Assembly (NCBI GenBank): GCA_009697105.1
Contig: SIAQ01000044.1
Coordinates: forward strand, 1-38,552
From: Gemmataceae bacterium
GTDB taxonomy: Bacteria; Planctomycetota; Planctomycetia; Gemmatales; Gemmataceae
Direction of reading: 5' to 3'
Length of the DNA stretch: 38,552 bases
In this document: positions 1-7,239 of the stretch, in pieces
Layout: every line of letters starts with the position of its first letter
How positions within the stretch are numbered: the stretch's first letter is position 1
Notes under the pieces: generated by a model
The model's database searches: none
The model's input: the letters and a program-made list of their open reading frames with translations, nothing else
What the model was told of the DNA's origin: nothing
Translations under genes and position numbers: made by a program

Positions 1-2238
1 TTGCCACAGCCGAATCGGTCCAACCCGCGAGGATGCCAATGGCCTTGACCGTCGTCGGCGGCGTGACGGAAATCGCTCCTGTATAGAGTGTGCTCGAACT
101 GGTCGGCGTGGAACCGTTCGTGGTGTAATAGATCGCTGCCCCAACGGTGACGGAGGCGATCGTCACGCTCTGCGTGGTGGCGTAAAAGCCCGCGGGCGGA
201 GAGAATGTCGGCGTCGCCACAACATAAGATGGCGATGCTGAAACCCCCACTGTGACGGCGCTGAAGGCATAGCTCGCGGTGAGGCCGATCCAGCCGAACA
301 TGACTTGCGTATTCGATCTGAGCAGCGTGGGTACGAGGGAACAACTCTTCAGTCCCACATCGTCCGTGATAGATGCCGTGACCGTTGTGCCGTCGTCGGC
401 AATCGTTAGAGTGTAAATGTTGCCGGTGCTCAGAGTCAGCGATGAACTGGTGCTCGACGCACCGGAGGTCCAGCCGGCGGACAACTCGTGCAACTCAATA
501 ACCGGCGGGGATGCGTTCGTATTGAGAAAGGCGAAATCGCCTTGTTGCGCCGCGTGGCTCCAGCGTAGGCCGACCGCCGCGCCGCCGCCGCCTCCCTCGG
601 GGCCGTCGTAGGCAAAGCTCACCGACACGGTATTGTTGCTGGAGCCGAGATCCCGATACGCCGTGGCCGCATACCAGGTGCCGGCGAAGACAATGCTGGG
701 CGAAAGAGTACCCGTGTCGCTGCCGGTGGTGTAGAAGGTGCCCGACGTGTTGCTGTCGATGGTCCCGAACTCCATCGTCCACGGTACGAGCGTGTAGGCC
801 GCGCTCGCCACGGCCGAATTGGTCCAGCCCGCGAGGATGGCATCGCCTTGATCGTCCCCGACGCCGATACCGATATCGGCCCCGTGTATGGCGTGCTCGA
901 AGATGTCGGAGTGGACCCGTCCGTGGTGTAGAAGATCGATGCCCCAGGAGTTGAGTTGAGGTAGACGGTTTGAGTGGAATAGTACGAGCCGGCAACCGGA
1001 AAGAAATCAGACGTGGCCACGGTCCCGGTTTGGGACGGCCAAAAGCCCGTGATGTATGCGTTAAAGGCGTAGCTGGCGGTCCCGCCGATCCAGCCGAACA
1101 TCACCTCTGTGTTTGAGGCATTCAGCGTCGTGCTGATGTTGCATGTTTTCACGCTGGTGTCATCGGTGATGGACGCCGTCACGGCGGTGCCATTGTCCGC
1201 GAGCGTCAGCGTGTAGCTGTTCCCGGTGGTAAGCGTGAGTGAGGTGCTGGCTGTCTGCACGTAAACCCAACCGCTCGACATCTCGTAGATCTTGACGCTC
1301 GGCCCGCTGCTGTCGATGAACGCGAAGACGCCCTGGCCTGCCGAGTTTTTCAAGCGCACGCCGACCGCGACGCCGCCGGCCGCTTCCGCGCCCTGATAGG
1401 TGAAGGTCACCGTTGACGTATTGCCGGCAGTGCCGAGGTCTTGATACGCCGTGGCGCCGTAGAATGTGCCGCTGGAATAGACGGCGCTGGCGGCAAGCGT
1501 GCCTGTCAGAACGCCGGCAACCGAGAACGTATTCGGAGGCACATATTCGTTGATTTTCCCCTGCTCCATCATAGCCAATCCCTGAGCACCGAGTGTCCCG
1601 AATTGTAGACCAATGGCGGGAACGTGCTCGAAAGTAACGGGTATCAACGGAGTGAGCGGGCTGGGAAGTCCAAGCGGTTGTCCGACGAACCGGGTGTCAT
1701 GAAGTCCAGTAACAGGGAGCCTTCTAGCACTCGGCCTGAATTCCGTCGCTCCCCAGAAAATTACCGGAGCGGTGGCATTGCCTATTCCGTCGATTATAGC
1801 GCCCGCCGCCTGTGCGTTGGCATAAAGCACTGCCCAGTAGCGTGTCTGAGAGGCCAGACGGATTTGCCTTCCCAGAATCAATGACTTAAAACCAGGTTGC
1901 ACGCCGGCGCCCGATACCGGAACAGACCCCGCGTTGACTATCTGGAGCCATGGGGTACTGTTGTTAATGCTCCAATTCTGATAAATTGCCATACCGATTC
2001 TTCCGCCATTCACTGGCGCGAGTCCCCGCAAATAAAAGGACATTTGACTGACCCGCATTTCCCTGAGCTGATTGAACGGTACGGCATACAGATCATCTCC
2101 CGCAATGGTCAGCGACGCGAACGGCAAAAGTAGCCCCTCGACTTTAGTCGCGGCGCCAAGGCCGCAAATCCAGGAAAGGTCATAGTCGGTGTTCAAGGGG
2201 ACAACAGACGCTTGCTGATAGTATTCCCAGCTCTGCAT
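1..2238 (-). CDS. Large module-repeat protein with chitobiase-like C-terminal repeats (partial, one frameshift)
   Basis: The gene starts at ATG 2238 (AAAGGA seven bases upstream) and runs off the window at position 1. No signal peptide is visible. Residues 1-240 are not recognised. From about residue 245 come two similar modules, each a beta-rich segment (shared motif VMFGWIG.TASYAF) followed by a short repeat of the chitobiase/beta-hexosaminidase C-terminal type (YYTT.GSTPTSSS). The modules are 267 codons apart when one base is restored. Read literally, the frame breaks near position 840: the second module has AAGGCCATTGGCATCC where this one has AAGGCGATGCCATCC, one base short. After the break the frame is open to the window edge and gives module two. 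Such repeats are typical of cell-surface or exported planctomycete proteins; the actual role is unknown. Either a sequencing deletion or a recent pseudogene. Confidence 0.7.
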
Positions 2239-2283
2239 GGTAATTTCCTTTCTACTTTGAGTGGTAAAGGTATCGTTTAGAAA

Positions 2284-2736
2284 TCATTTTTTATTTGTTC
2301 GTTCTTTCGCGAGTAAATACTCAGCTTCTCGTTGGAACAATCCGATCACTAGGAGAATGTGTTCACCCTGCTGTGCGCCTATCCGTTTCCACTCCTTCTC
2401 CCAATCGTTCATTCGCTGGAGGTGAACGCTGTACGCGGCGACCCGTTCTTCTTGTCTTTTCGCGAGATCTAATTCGGCGTTCAACCACGCAACCGACAAA
2501 TAGTGAGGCACCGGGTCGTAATCCTGTCTGTTTAATTCTCTCTTGAAACAGGCTTTGTACACCTTCTCCGCCGCCTCGAGCCTCGCTTTGCCCAGCTTGG
2601 CGAGCTCGTCGCCGTCGGCTTTCGGCTGGGCGGCTTCGCTTGACGCGACTACGAGTTGCTTTCCGCCGTTCAGATAGCCGAGTCCATAGGCGAGCACACC
2701 AAAGATCACGGCACAGACGAACATTTTGCTTTTCAT
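2284..2736 (-). CDS. Small membrane-anchored hypothetical protein
   Basis: The product has 150 residues. Residues 4-22 form a single hydrophobic segment after a lysine-rich start, so it is a signal anchor or uncleaved signal peptide, with the rest probably outside the membrane. Residues 40-150 are charged and helical, rich in Ala, Glu, Lys and Arg, with no catalytic motif I can recognise. ATG 2736 is preceded by GAGGAA eight bases upstream, supporting the start. It lies 45 bp upstream of the large module protein on the same strand, so the two may be co-transcribed. Small proteins of this kind are common and uncharacterised in planctomycetes. I cannot assign a function. Confidence 0.7.
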   Translation of the reverse strand: MKSKMFVCAVIFGVLAYGLGYLNGGKQLVVASSEAAQPKADGDELAKLGKARLEAAEKVYKACFKRELNRQDYDPVPHYLSVAWLNAELDLAKRQEERVAAYSVHLQRMNDWEKEWKRIGAQQGEHILLVIGLFQREAEYLLAKERTNKK

Positions 2737-2957
2737 CGGTTTCCTCGCGATTTACAAAAAAGTGGGGGATTTGGATCAACGAAATTAGACTACGCCAACT
2801 CACTGCCGTCAAGAGTTTTATTGAAAAAAATTGATGAGCAATAGCCAGCCTCAAGCAGACATCGGCCCCGTGTAGAGGTGACGGGAATTTAAGAAAACCT
2901 GCGCATTCTTCTTGGCACATTTCGTGATAACATTCGACGAAGGTCCGATTCCGTTCT

Positions 2958-3085
2958 CGTTCCCAAACTCCTGTTTGGGAACGGGCATCCAGGAAACTCT
3001 GTTTCGCTTCATAGAATCCGTGCGATTCCAGGTTTCGTGAAACGGAGTTTCGAGGACGAGGTTCCCAAACAGGAGTTTGGGAACC
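2958..3085. repeat. Palindromic MITE-like repeat with ~48-bp inverted ends
   Basis: Each end carries a 24-base near-palindrome (GTTCCCAAAC, four bases, GTTTGGGAAC). Inside it are matching inner arms (GAAACTCTGTTTCGC on the left against the complement of GTGAAACGGAGTTTC on the right). The whole element can fold on itself. It fills the centre of the 414-bp gap between the small protein gene (2736) and the FHA/kinase gene (3152). The rest of that gap shows no gene. No transposase gene is present, so it would be non-autonomous. I could not find a convincing target duplication. Confidence 0.7.
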
Positions 3086-3151
3086 AGGAATGGTGTGGTT
3101 GCCGGGAAACACACACCATTGGAATGGTATGCCACGGGTTCAGAAACATCG

Positions 3152-4363
3152 TCAGAGCGCCACACTGTTTTCTTGAGCAATGCGTTCGAAGATCGCACGC
3201 ACATCTGCCGAGGTTGGGCGGTCCTTCGCTCGCTTCGCCAATGCCGCACGCATGACCTTCGCCAACTCTGCTGGGACGTTCACGCCGAGGATCTGGAGCG
3301 ACGGCGGCGTATCGAGGCGGATTTTCTCGACAAGCTCCTCGACGCTGGTTCCCTGGAACGGCAGCTTGCCAACCATCATTGCGTGTAATGTCGTGGCCAA
3401 GCTGTAAACATCGGTCCTTGCATCCACAACGGCACCGTGGCCATCGGTGCGTTCCGGCGATTGGTAGGGCAGCGATTCGGACGGCACGCCGGCAGCGGAG
3501 ATCGGCGTCGTCGGGTCTTCCTCCGTCGCCGACGCCAGCATCAAATCGGTCAACTTCGTCTTCTGCGGCGACTTGCCGACGAGCACGTTCTGCGGCGTCA
3601 CATTCTGGTGAATCAGTTGCTTTTGATGCGCGTATTCCAACGCTCGCGCCAGGTAAACGCCGAGGCGCAGCACAGCCTTCCACTCCACGATGCCCGGTTT
3701 CTCGATACGTGCGATCACCGCGGCCAAACTGTCGCCGGGCACGTACTCGGTTGCTACCCAACACTGTTGATTCGTTTTTCCCGCGCCGAGGACTCGCAAC
3801 AAATGCGGATGGTGCAACGGCAAAACCTGCTTCATCGCCTCGACGAAGTGTTGAACCTTTTTCTCGTCCTGCCCAAAGCTCGGGTTCAACACCTTGACGG
3901 CAACTGCGGTGTCGTTGCGCGTGTCTCTCGCGTGAAAGAGGAACCCTGTCTTGCCACGAGCCAACGGCGCGGTGAGTTTGTAATGCGACATCGATTGGCC
4001 CACGAGCAGCTTTGACCAATCCGAAATCGGGGTCGTGCCGGGGCTGGTTTTGATGGCGGCGGGGCTGGCGATGGCTTCGACGATGAACTGAAGGTGCGTG
4101 TTGCCGATGTGAATCAGATCGCCCGATTGAAGAAGATGCCGCTGAATTTGCTTGCCGTTGGCAAACGTGCCGCCCGCGCTGTCGAAATCATTGATGACAT
4201 ATTGGCCGCCTTCAACCAAGAACTGGCAATGCACGCGCGAGATGTGTGGATCGATGAGATGGATGTCGTTCGCCCGGCTACGTCCGCACAAGAGCGGCTC
4301 GTCGCCGAGCGGAAACATTCGTCCTTCATCAGGCCCAGCCAATACGATGAGCTTGCGGAGCAT
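3152..4363 (-). CDS. FHA domain protein with degenerate Ser/Thr kinase (pseudokinase) domain
   Basis: The product has 403 residues. Residues 1-95 form a forkhead-associated domain, which binds phosphothreonine: GRS at 27-29, SRVHC at 42-46, and a conserved NG at 69-70. Residues 128-398 have a protein-kinase fold: glycine loop ARGKTG at 135-140, VAVK with Lys157, the SPE of the activation segment at 302-304, and DVYSLA at 318-323. The catalytic loop is broken: HRDxKxxN is replaced by HQNVTPQN (252-259), so the catalytic Asp is Asn254 and the loop Lys is Thr. DFG is replaced by DLM (273-275). It is therefore predicted to bind rather than phosphorylate. Kinase-like proteins are abundant in planctomycetes. 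There is no transmembrane segment, so it is probably cytoplasmic. The start ATG 4363 has GAGG upstream. Confidence 0.9.
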   Translation of the reverse strand: MLRKLIVLAGPDEGRMFPLGDEPLLCGRSRANDIHLIDPHISRVHCQFLVEGGQYVINDFDSAGGTFANGKQIQRHLLQSGDLIHIGNTHLQFIVEAIASPAAIKTSPGTTPISDWSKLLVGQSMSHYKLTAPLARGKTGFLFHARDTRNDTAVAVKVLNPSFGQDEKKVQHFVEAMKQVLPLHHPHLLRVLGAGKTNQQCWVATEYVPGDSLAAVIARIEKPGIVEWKAVLRLGVYLARALEYAHQKQLIHQNVTPQNVLVGKSPQKTKLTDLMLASATEEDPTTPISAAGVPSESLPYQSPERTDGHGAVVDARTDVYSLATTLHAMMVGKLPFQGTSVEELVEKIRLDTPPSLQILGVNVPAELAKVMRAALAKRAKDRPTSADVRAIFERIAQENSVAL

Positions 4364-4503
4364 ATCAAGGCCTCGCCATCGGTCCGGTAATCTCGCCGAG
4401 CCGTCTCTGCTGACCGATGTTTGTTATAGGTTCCGTGAGGCAAATCTGGCAACCTATCCCGAACGCTCTATCAAATTCGCGTTCCTTGATGGTCGAGTGC
4501 TCA

Positions 4504-4674
4504 TCATGTCAGCGGCGGCAGTTGGATCACCGTCACCTTGGCGCGGCCTACGATGGCGCCCACCGATGCCTTGATCGTTTACGGCCCACCCACGCGCAAC
4601 GGCGCTGTGTACAGGCCCGATTGGCTAATCGTGCCTTTGCCCGTGAGTGACCAGGTAAGCGTCGGTGGCCACCT
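4504..4674 (-). pseudogene. Remnant of an Ig-like (Big-type) repeat protein
   Basis: On the minus strand an open stretch reads TLTWSLTGKGTISQSGLYTA and then, after an in-frame TAA (4579-4581), TIKASVGAIVGRAKVTV and a TGA at 4504-4506. The pattern W-S-L..G.G.IS..GLYTAP....TI.AS.G...G.A.VTV is the usual signature of bacterial Ig-like repeats in secreted planctomycete proteins. Only about 56 codons remain, with stops at both ends and no start, so this is decayed coding sequence and not a gene. The parent protein is not recognisable. Confidence 0.6.
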
Positions 4675-4742
4675 TTACCGCAGTTATAACGCTTCGCGCG
4701 ATGGAATGACGCCAAACTCATCGTTCGTTTGTGCAAGCTTCA

Positions 4743-4845
4743 CGCCGCCGACAAAACTGAATTTTCGAGGCTGAAGCGTAAGAGGCTGCCTGAATGCCTC
4801 GCTTACGCTTCAGCCTCGGACGGAAATATGATTTTTGTCGGGCGA
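4743..4845. repeat. TGACGCG-family palindromic element, degenerate copy 1
   Basis: The core arms are GAGGCTGAAGCGTAAG and CTTACGCTTCAGCCTC. The outer arms are GCCGACAAAA and TTTTTGTCGGGC. This is the same architecture as the copies at 34638, 37884 and 38113, but both outer ends have diverged (TCACGCC and GCGAGTA instead of TGACGCG and its complement) and no target duplication is left. It lies upstream of the hydrolase gene at 4965. Confidence 0.75.
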
Positions 4846-4878
4846 GTAAAACTTCACGCGAAATCCGTGCTTGGCTAG

Positions 4879-4907
4879 TTGGCGCTTTGGTTCATCTCGG
4901 TTATTCT
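4879..4907 (+). promoter_or_regulatory. Candidate sigma70-type promoter for the hydrolase gene
   Basis: TTGGCG (4879-4884), a 17-base spacer, then TATTCT (4902-4907) lie 57 bp before the ATG at 4965. The match is partial and was found by eye only. Confidence 0.3.
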
Positions 4908-4964
4908 AAAGAGAGAAAGATGCCTTGCCTGCGATACAGACATTAACGCACGGAGAGAACACCC

Positions 4965-5879
4965 ATGTCACTTGCGCTGACGGCCTTGGTTACCATTTTT
5001 GTTTCGATGCCCGACCTGACGGCACTCCAAGGCAAGGCACCCGATTCCCCGCCGGAAGTCAAACGCCCCTATGAAACCGCGCCTGCGAAGCCGCTTGACG
5101 CGAAGTCGGAGGTCGTCACCGAAGCCGACGACCACACGCAATACCGCGTCGAGTTCAACGGCATCAAAGGCGATCGCGTGCCGGCGTTTCTCTACCTGCC
5201 CAAACGAAAGGCCAACACGGCCCTACCCGCAATCTTGTTGCAATACGGCAGCGGCGGAAATCGAAAGACCGATTACATCGTCGCCATCGGCAAACAGTTC
5301 GTCGCACGCGGATTCATCGTGCTCACCATCGATTCGCCCAACTGCGGCGAACGGCGTGATAAAGACCCGAAGACTTCGCCGCTCGGCATGCTCAGTGCGG
5401 AACAAGTAATGCACTACTGCGGCGATTATAGTCGAGCCATCGATTACCTTTCCTCGCGGAAAGATATCGACAAAGATCGCATCGGCTATGTCGGTGTCAG
5501 CTGGGGCGCGATCACCGGAATCACCTATTGTGCCTACGATCCACGTATCAAAGCTGTCGGCTCGATGGTAGGCGGCGGCAACTTCGTCGGTCTCTGGTCG
5601 CCACGTATCGCCGACAAGATCGCCAAGGAAGGATCGAAATCGAGCGATCCGGTTTACCATGTCGCCCGCATCGCGCCGCGGCCATTAATGTTCGTCAATG
5701 TCACGAAAGACCAGATGATTTGGAAGAGTTGGGCCGAATCGCTGCACAAAGCTGCTGGCCCCGGCGCTAAAGTCGTCTGGCTGGAAACCGACCATTTCTT
5801 TCGTGGCCTGGACCGTGCGGCGATCTGTGGGTCGGTCATCGATTTCATGGAGCTGCATTTGGTGAAGGCAAAGAAATAG
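4965..5879 (+). CDS. Secreted alpha/beta hydrolase (dienelactone hydrolase / acetyl xylan esterase type)
   Basis: The product has 304 residues. A short hydrophobic N-terminus (1-22) suggests export. The alpha/beta hydrolase fold spans about 50-300. The nucleophile elbow is GVSWG with Ser179. Asp249 (in NVTKDQ) and His277 (in ETDHFF) are in the right order and spacing for the triad. PAFLYLP (73-79) followed by PAILLQYG is typical of the planctomycete alpha/beta hydrolases related to dienelactone hydrolases and acetyl xylan esterases. The likely reaction is ester hydrolysis, possibly on carbohydrate esters; the substrate cannot be told. GGAG lies nine bases before the ATG. Its 3' end overlaps the convergent methyltransferase gene by 35 bp. 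Confidence 0.85.
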   Translation: MSLALTALVTIFVSMPDLTALQGKAPDSPPEVKRPYETAPAKPLDAKSEVVTEADDHTQYRVEFNGIKGDRVPAFLYLPKRKANTALPAILLQYGSGGNRKTDYIVAIGKQFVARGFIVLTIDSPNCGERRDKDPKTSPLGMLSAEQVMHYCGDYSRAIDYLSSRKDIDKDRIGYVGVSWGAITGITYCAYDPRIKAVGSMVGGGNFVGLWSPRIADKIAKEGSKSSDPVYHVARIAPRPLMFVNVTKDQMIWKSWAESLHKAAGPGAKVVWLETDHFFRGLDRAAICGSVIDFMELHLVKAKK

Positions 5880-6525
5880 TCGCCCACGTCCAATGTCGGT
5901 CGCTCGTTTGTTTCACGCTCGCCGGGTCATGGCCAACACGTCGCACCAAATCTTGCACCTCGTCGAGCGTCAGCGCCGCATGCAGCGATTCGCTGAACAT
6001 CTTCTGTTGATGGGCGTTCGCATCGCCCGCATACATCCGCACGAATTCGTCCAACGCTGCTTTCGTCGTCGGACGCAACAAATCGCGCACGAACAACACG
6101 CCGCCGTTCTTGACGACGCGGGCCATCTCGGCAAACACCGCAAACGGCTCAGGGATGTGATGCACGATGCTGTTGGAAATGACCGCATCGAATGCTGTAT
6201 CCGCGAACGGCATCGCCTTCGCATCAATGAATCGCAGATCGATCCGCGCCGCCAAGCCCGCCCGCTGCACGTTTCGCTGGCCTACCGCGAGCATCTCGTT
6301 CGCTAAATCGATGGCGACGACGCGGATCATTGGATGGGCCTGACACAGGGCAATCGGAATCTGCGCCGTCCCCGCGCCGACATCCAGCGCGGCTTTGGTC
6401 GTTGCTCCCAGTTTGAGAAAGTCGGTCACGAAGACCTGATTGACGTGCGAATGGTCCATGCCGTCGTAGTCCCGCGCCTCCTCGGCGGTGTCCATGACTT
6501 CAGGTTCGAGGATGCGCGGCAACAT
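5845..6525 (-). CDS. Class I SAM-dependent methyltransferase
   Basis: With the start at ATG 6525 the product is 226 residues, beginning MLPRILEPEVMD. The frame stays open further upstream, but that extension is Arg/Ser-rich and unlike a methyltransferase N-terminus. The Rossmann-type fold shows motif I LDVGAGTAQ (47-55), an acidic end to strand two (VVAIDLA), a motif around FIDAKAMPF, and the post-motif region FDAVISNSIVHHI typical of the Methyltransf_11/25 families. The substrate is unknown. The 3' end overlaps the hydrolase gene on the other strand. The next gene upstream, the toxin gene, ends 107 bp away. Confidence 0.85.
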   Translation of the reverse strand: MLPRILEPEVMDTAEEARDYDGMDHSHVNQVFVTDFLKLGATTKAALDVGAGTAQIPIALCQAHPMIRVVAIDLANEMLAVGQRNVQRAGLAARIDLRFIDAKAMPFADTAFDAVISNSIVHHIPEPFAVFAEMARVVKNGGVLFVRDLLRPTTKAALDEFVRMYAGDANAHQQKMFSESLHAALTLDEVQDLVRRVGHDPASVKQTSDRHWTWATISLPSPNAAP

Positions 6526-6632
6526 GGGATGTTCTCGCCGGTAGCTGATCGAGTGGGCGTAAAACGAGAAAGCCTTGCGTCTGCGCCAGCAATTGTCGTA
6601 GGACGAACTACGAGATACCGCAGCGCTGGCAG

Positions 6633-6929
6633 CTAATCCTCCTCGCTGCGGGTAGTCCAGTAGTCCGGTTTTCGTTTCTGGTGGGCCACTGCAGCTATCC
6701 AGATCGCATCGTCGAGTTCGTGAAAAAAGATCGTGAACGGAAACCGCTTCACCAGACATTTGTGAACACCTTGTTCGTTATAAACGGAATGCATGCTTGG
6801 ATGTTCTCGAATCCGTTCGACGGCCTCTTCAACCTTTGTCTGCAAATCCAGACCCAGCCCGTCCTGCTTGGCTTCATACCAGGCGACCGCCCCAATCAAC
6901 TCTCCCATCGCCTCACGGTGAAAGATCAC
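6633..6929 (-). CDS. RelE/ParE-type toxin
   Basis: The product has 98 residues. It fits the RelE/ParE plasmid-stabilisation fold: an N-terminal helix pair with AVAWYEAKQDGLGLDL (15-30), then VEEAVERI, then the beta-strand region RFPFTIFFHELDDAIWIAAVAHQKRKPDYW. The sequence FPFTIFF and the closing basic/aromatic stretch are characteristic. The target, gyrase or ribosome-bound mRNA, cannot be told from sequence. Translation starts at GTG 6929, and the GTGA overlap with the antitoxin stop indicates coupling. Confidence 0.88.
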   Translation of the reverse strand: MIFHREAMGELIGAVAWYEAKQDGLGLDLQTKVEEAVERIREHPSMHSVYNEQGVHKCLVKRFPFTIFFHELDDAIWIAAVAHQKRKPDYWTTRSEED

Positions 6930-7165
6930 GGGCTTCCTGAGTATTTCTCACGGATTTTTGCGAAGACTTCTTCCGCCGGGATTCCTTGAGCTTTTCCTGA
7001 CTGAATTTCAGTAAGCCGGAATTCGATTTCCTTGTCCCACGCAGCTTCCGCATCCAAGTCGTGCTCGTCATCGAGCGACTCGATCAGGAAGTGAGCCAAC
7101 TCTGCACGTTGCGGAGCAGGAAGCGATTGAAGTTCTTGCTTGAATTCCTGAACGGTGGCTGGCAT
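6926..7165 (-). CDS. Antitoxin, putative addiction module component family
   Basis: The product has 79 residues. The pattern LPAPQRAELAHFLIESLD (15-32), followed by an acidic stretch and WDKEIEFRLTEIQSGKAQGIPAEEVFAKIREKY, matches the short antitoxin family (CHP02574-like) that pairs with RelE/ParE toxins. It is acidic, as expected for a toxin-neutralising partner. ATG 7165 has GGAG upstream. The gene precedes the toxin and overlaps it by 4 bp, the classical antitoxin-first order. Autoregulation is usual for such modules, but no operator was identified. Confidence 0.88.
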   Translation of the reverse strand: MPATVQEFKQELQSLPAPQRAELAHFLIESLDDEHDLDAEAAWDKEIEFRLTEIQSGKAQGIPAEEVFAKIREKYSGSP

Positions 7166-7239
7166 GATAACGTTCTCCGTGCGGGTGCGTGCGTCTCGTC
7201 ATAATCATAGCAGAAGAAAGTTGAGCGAAGCAGACTCAC

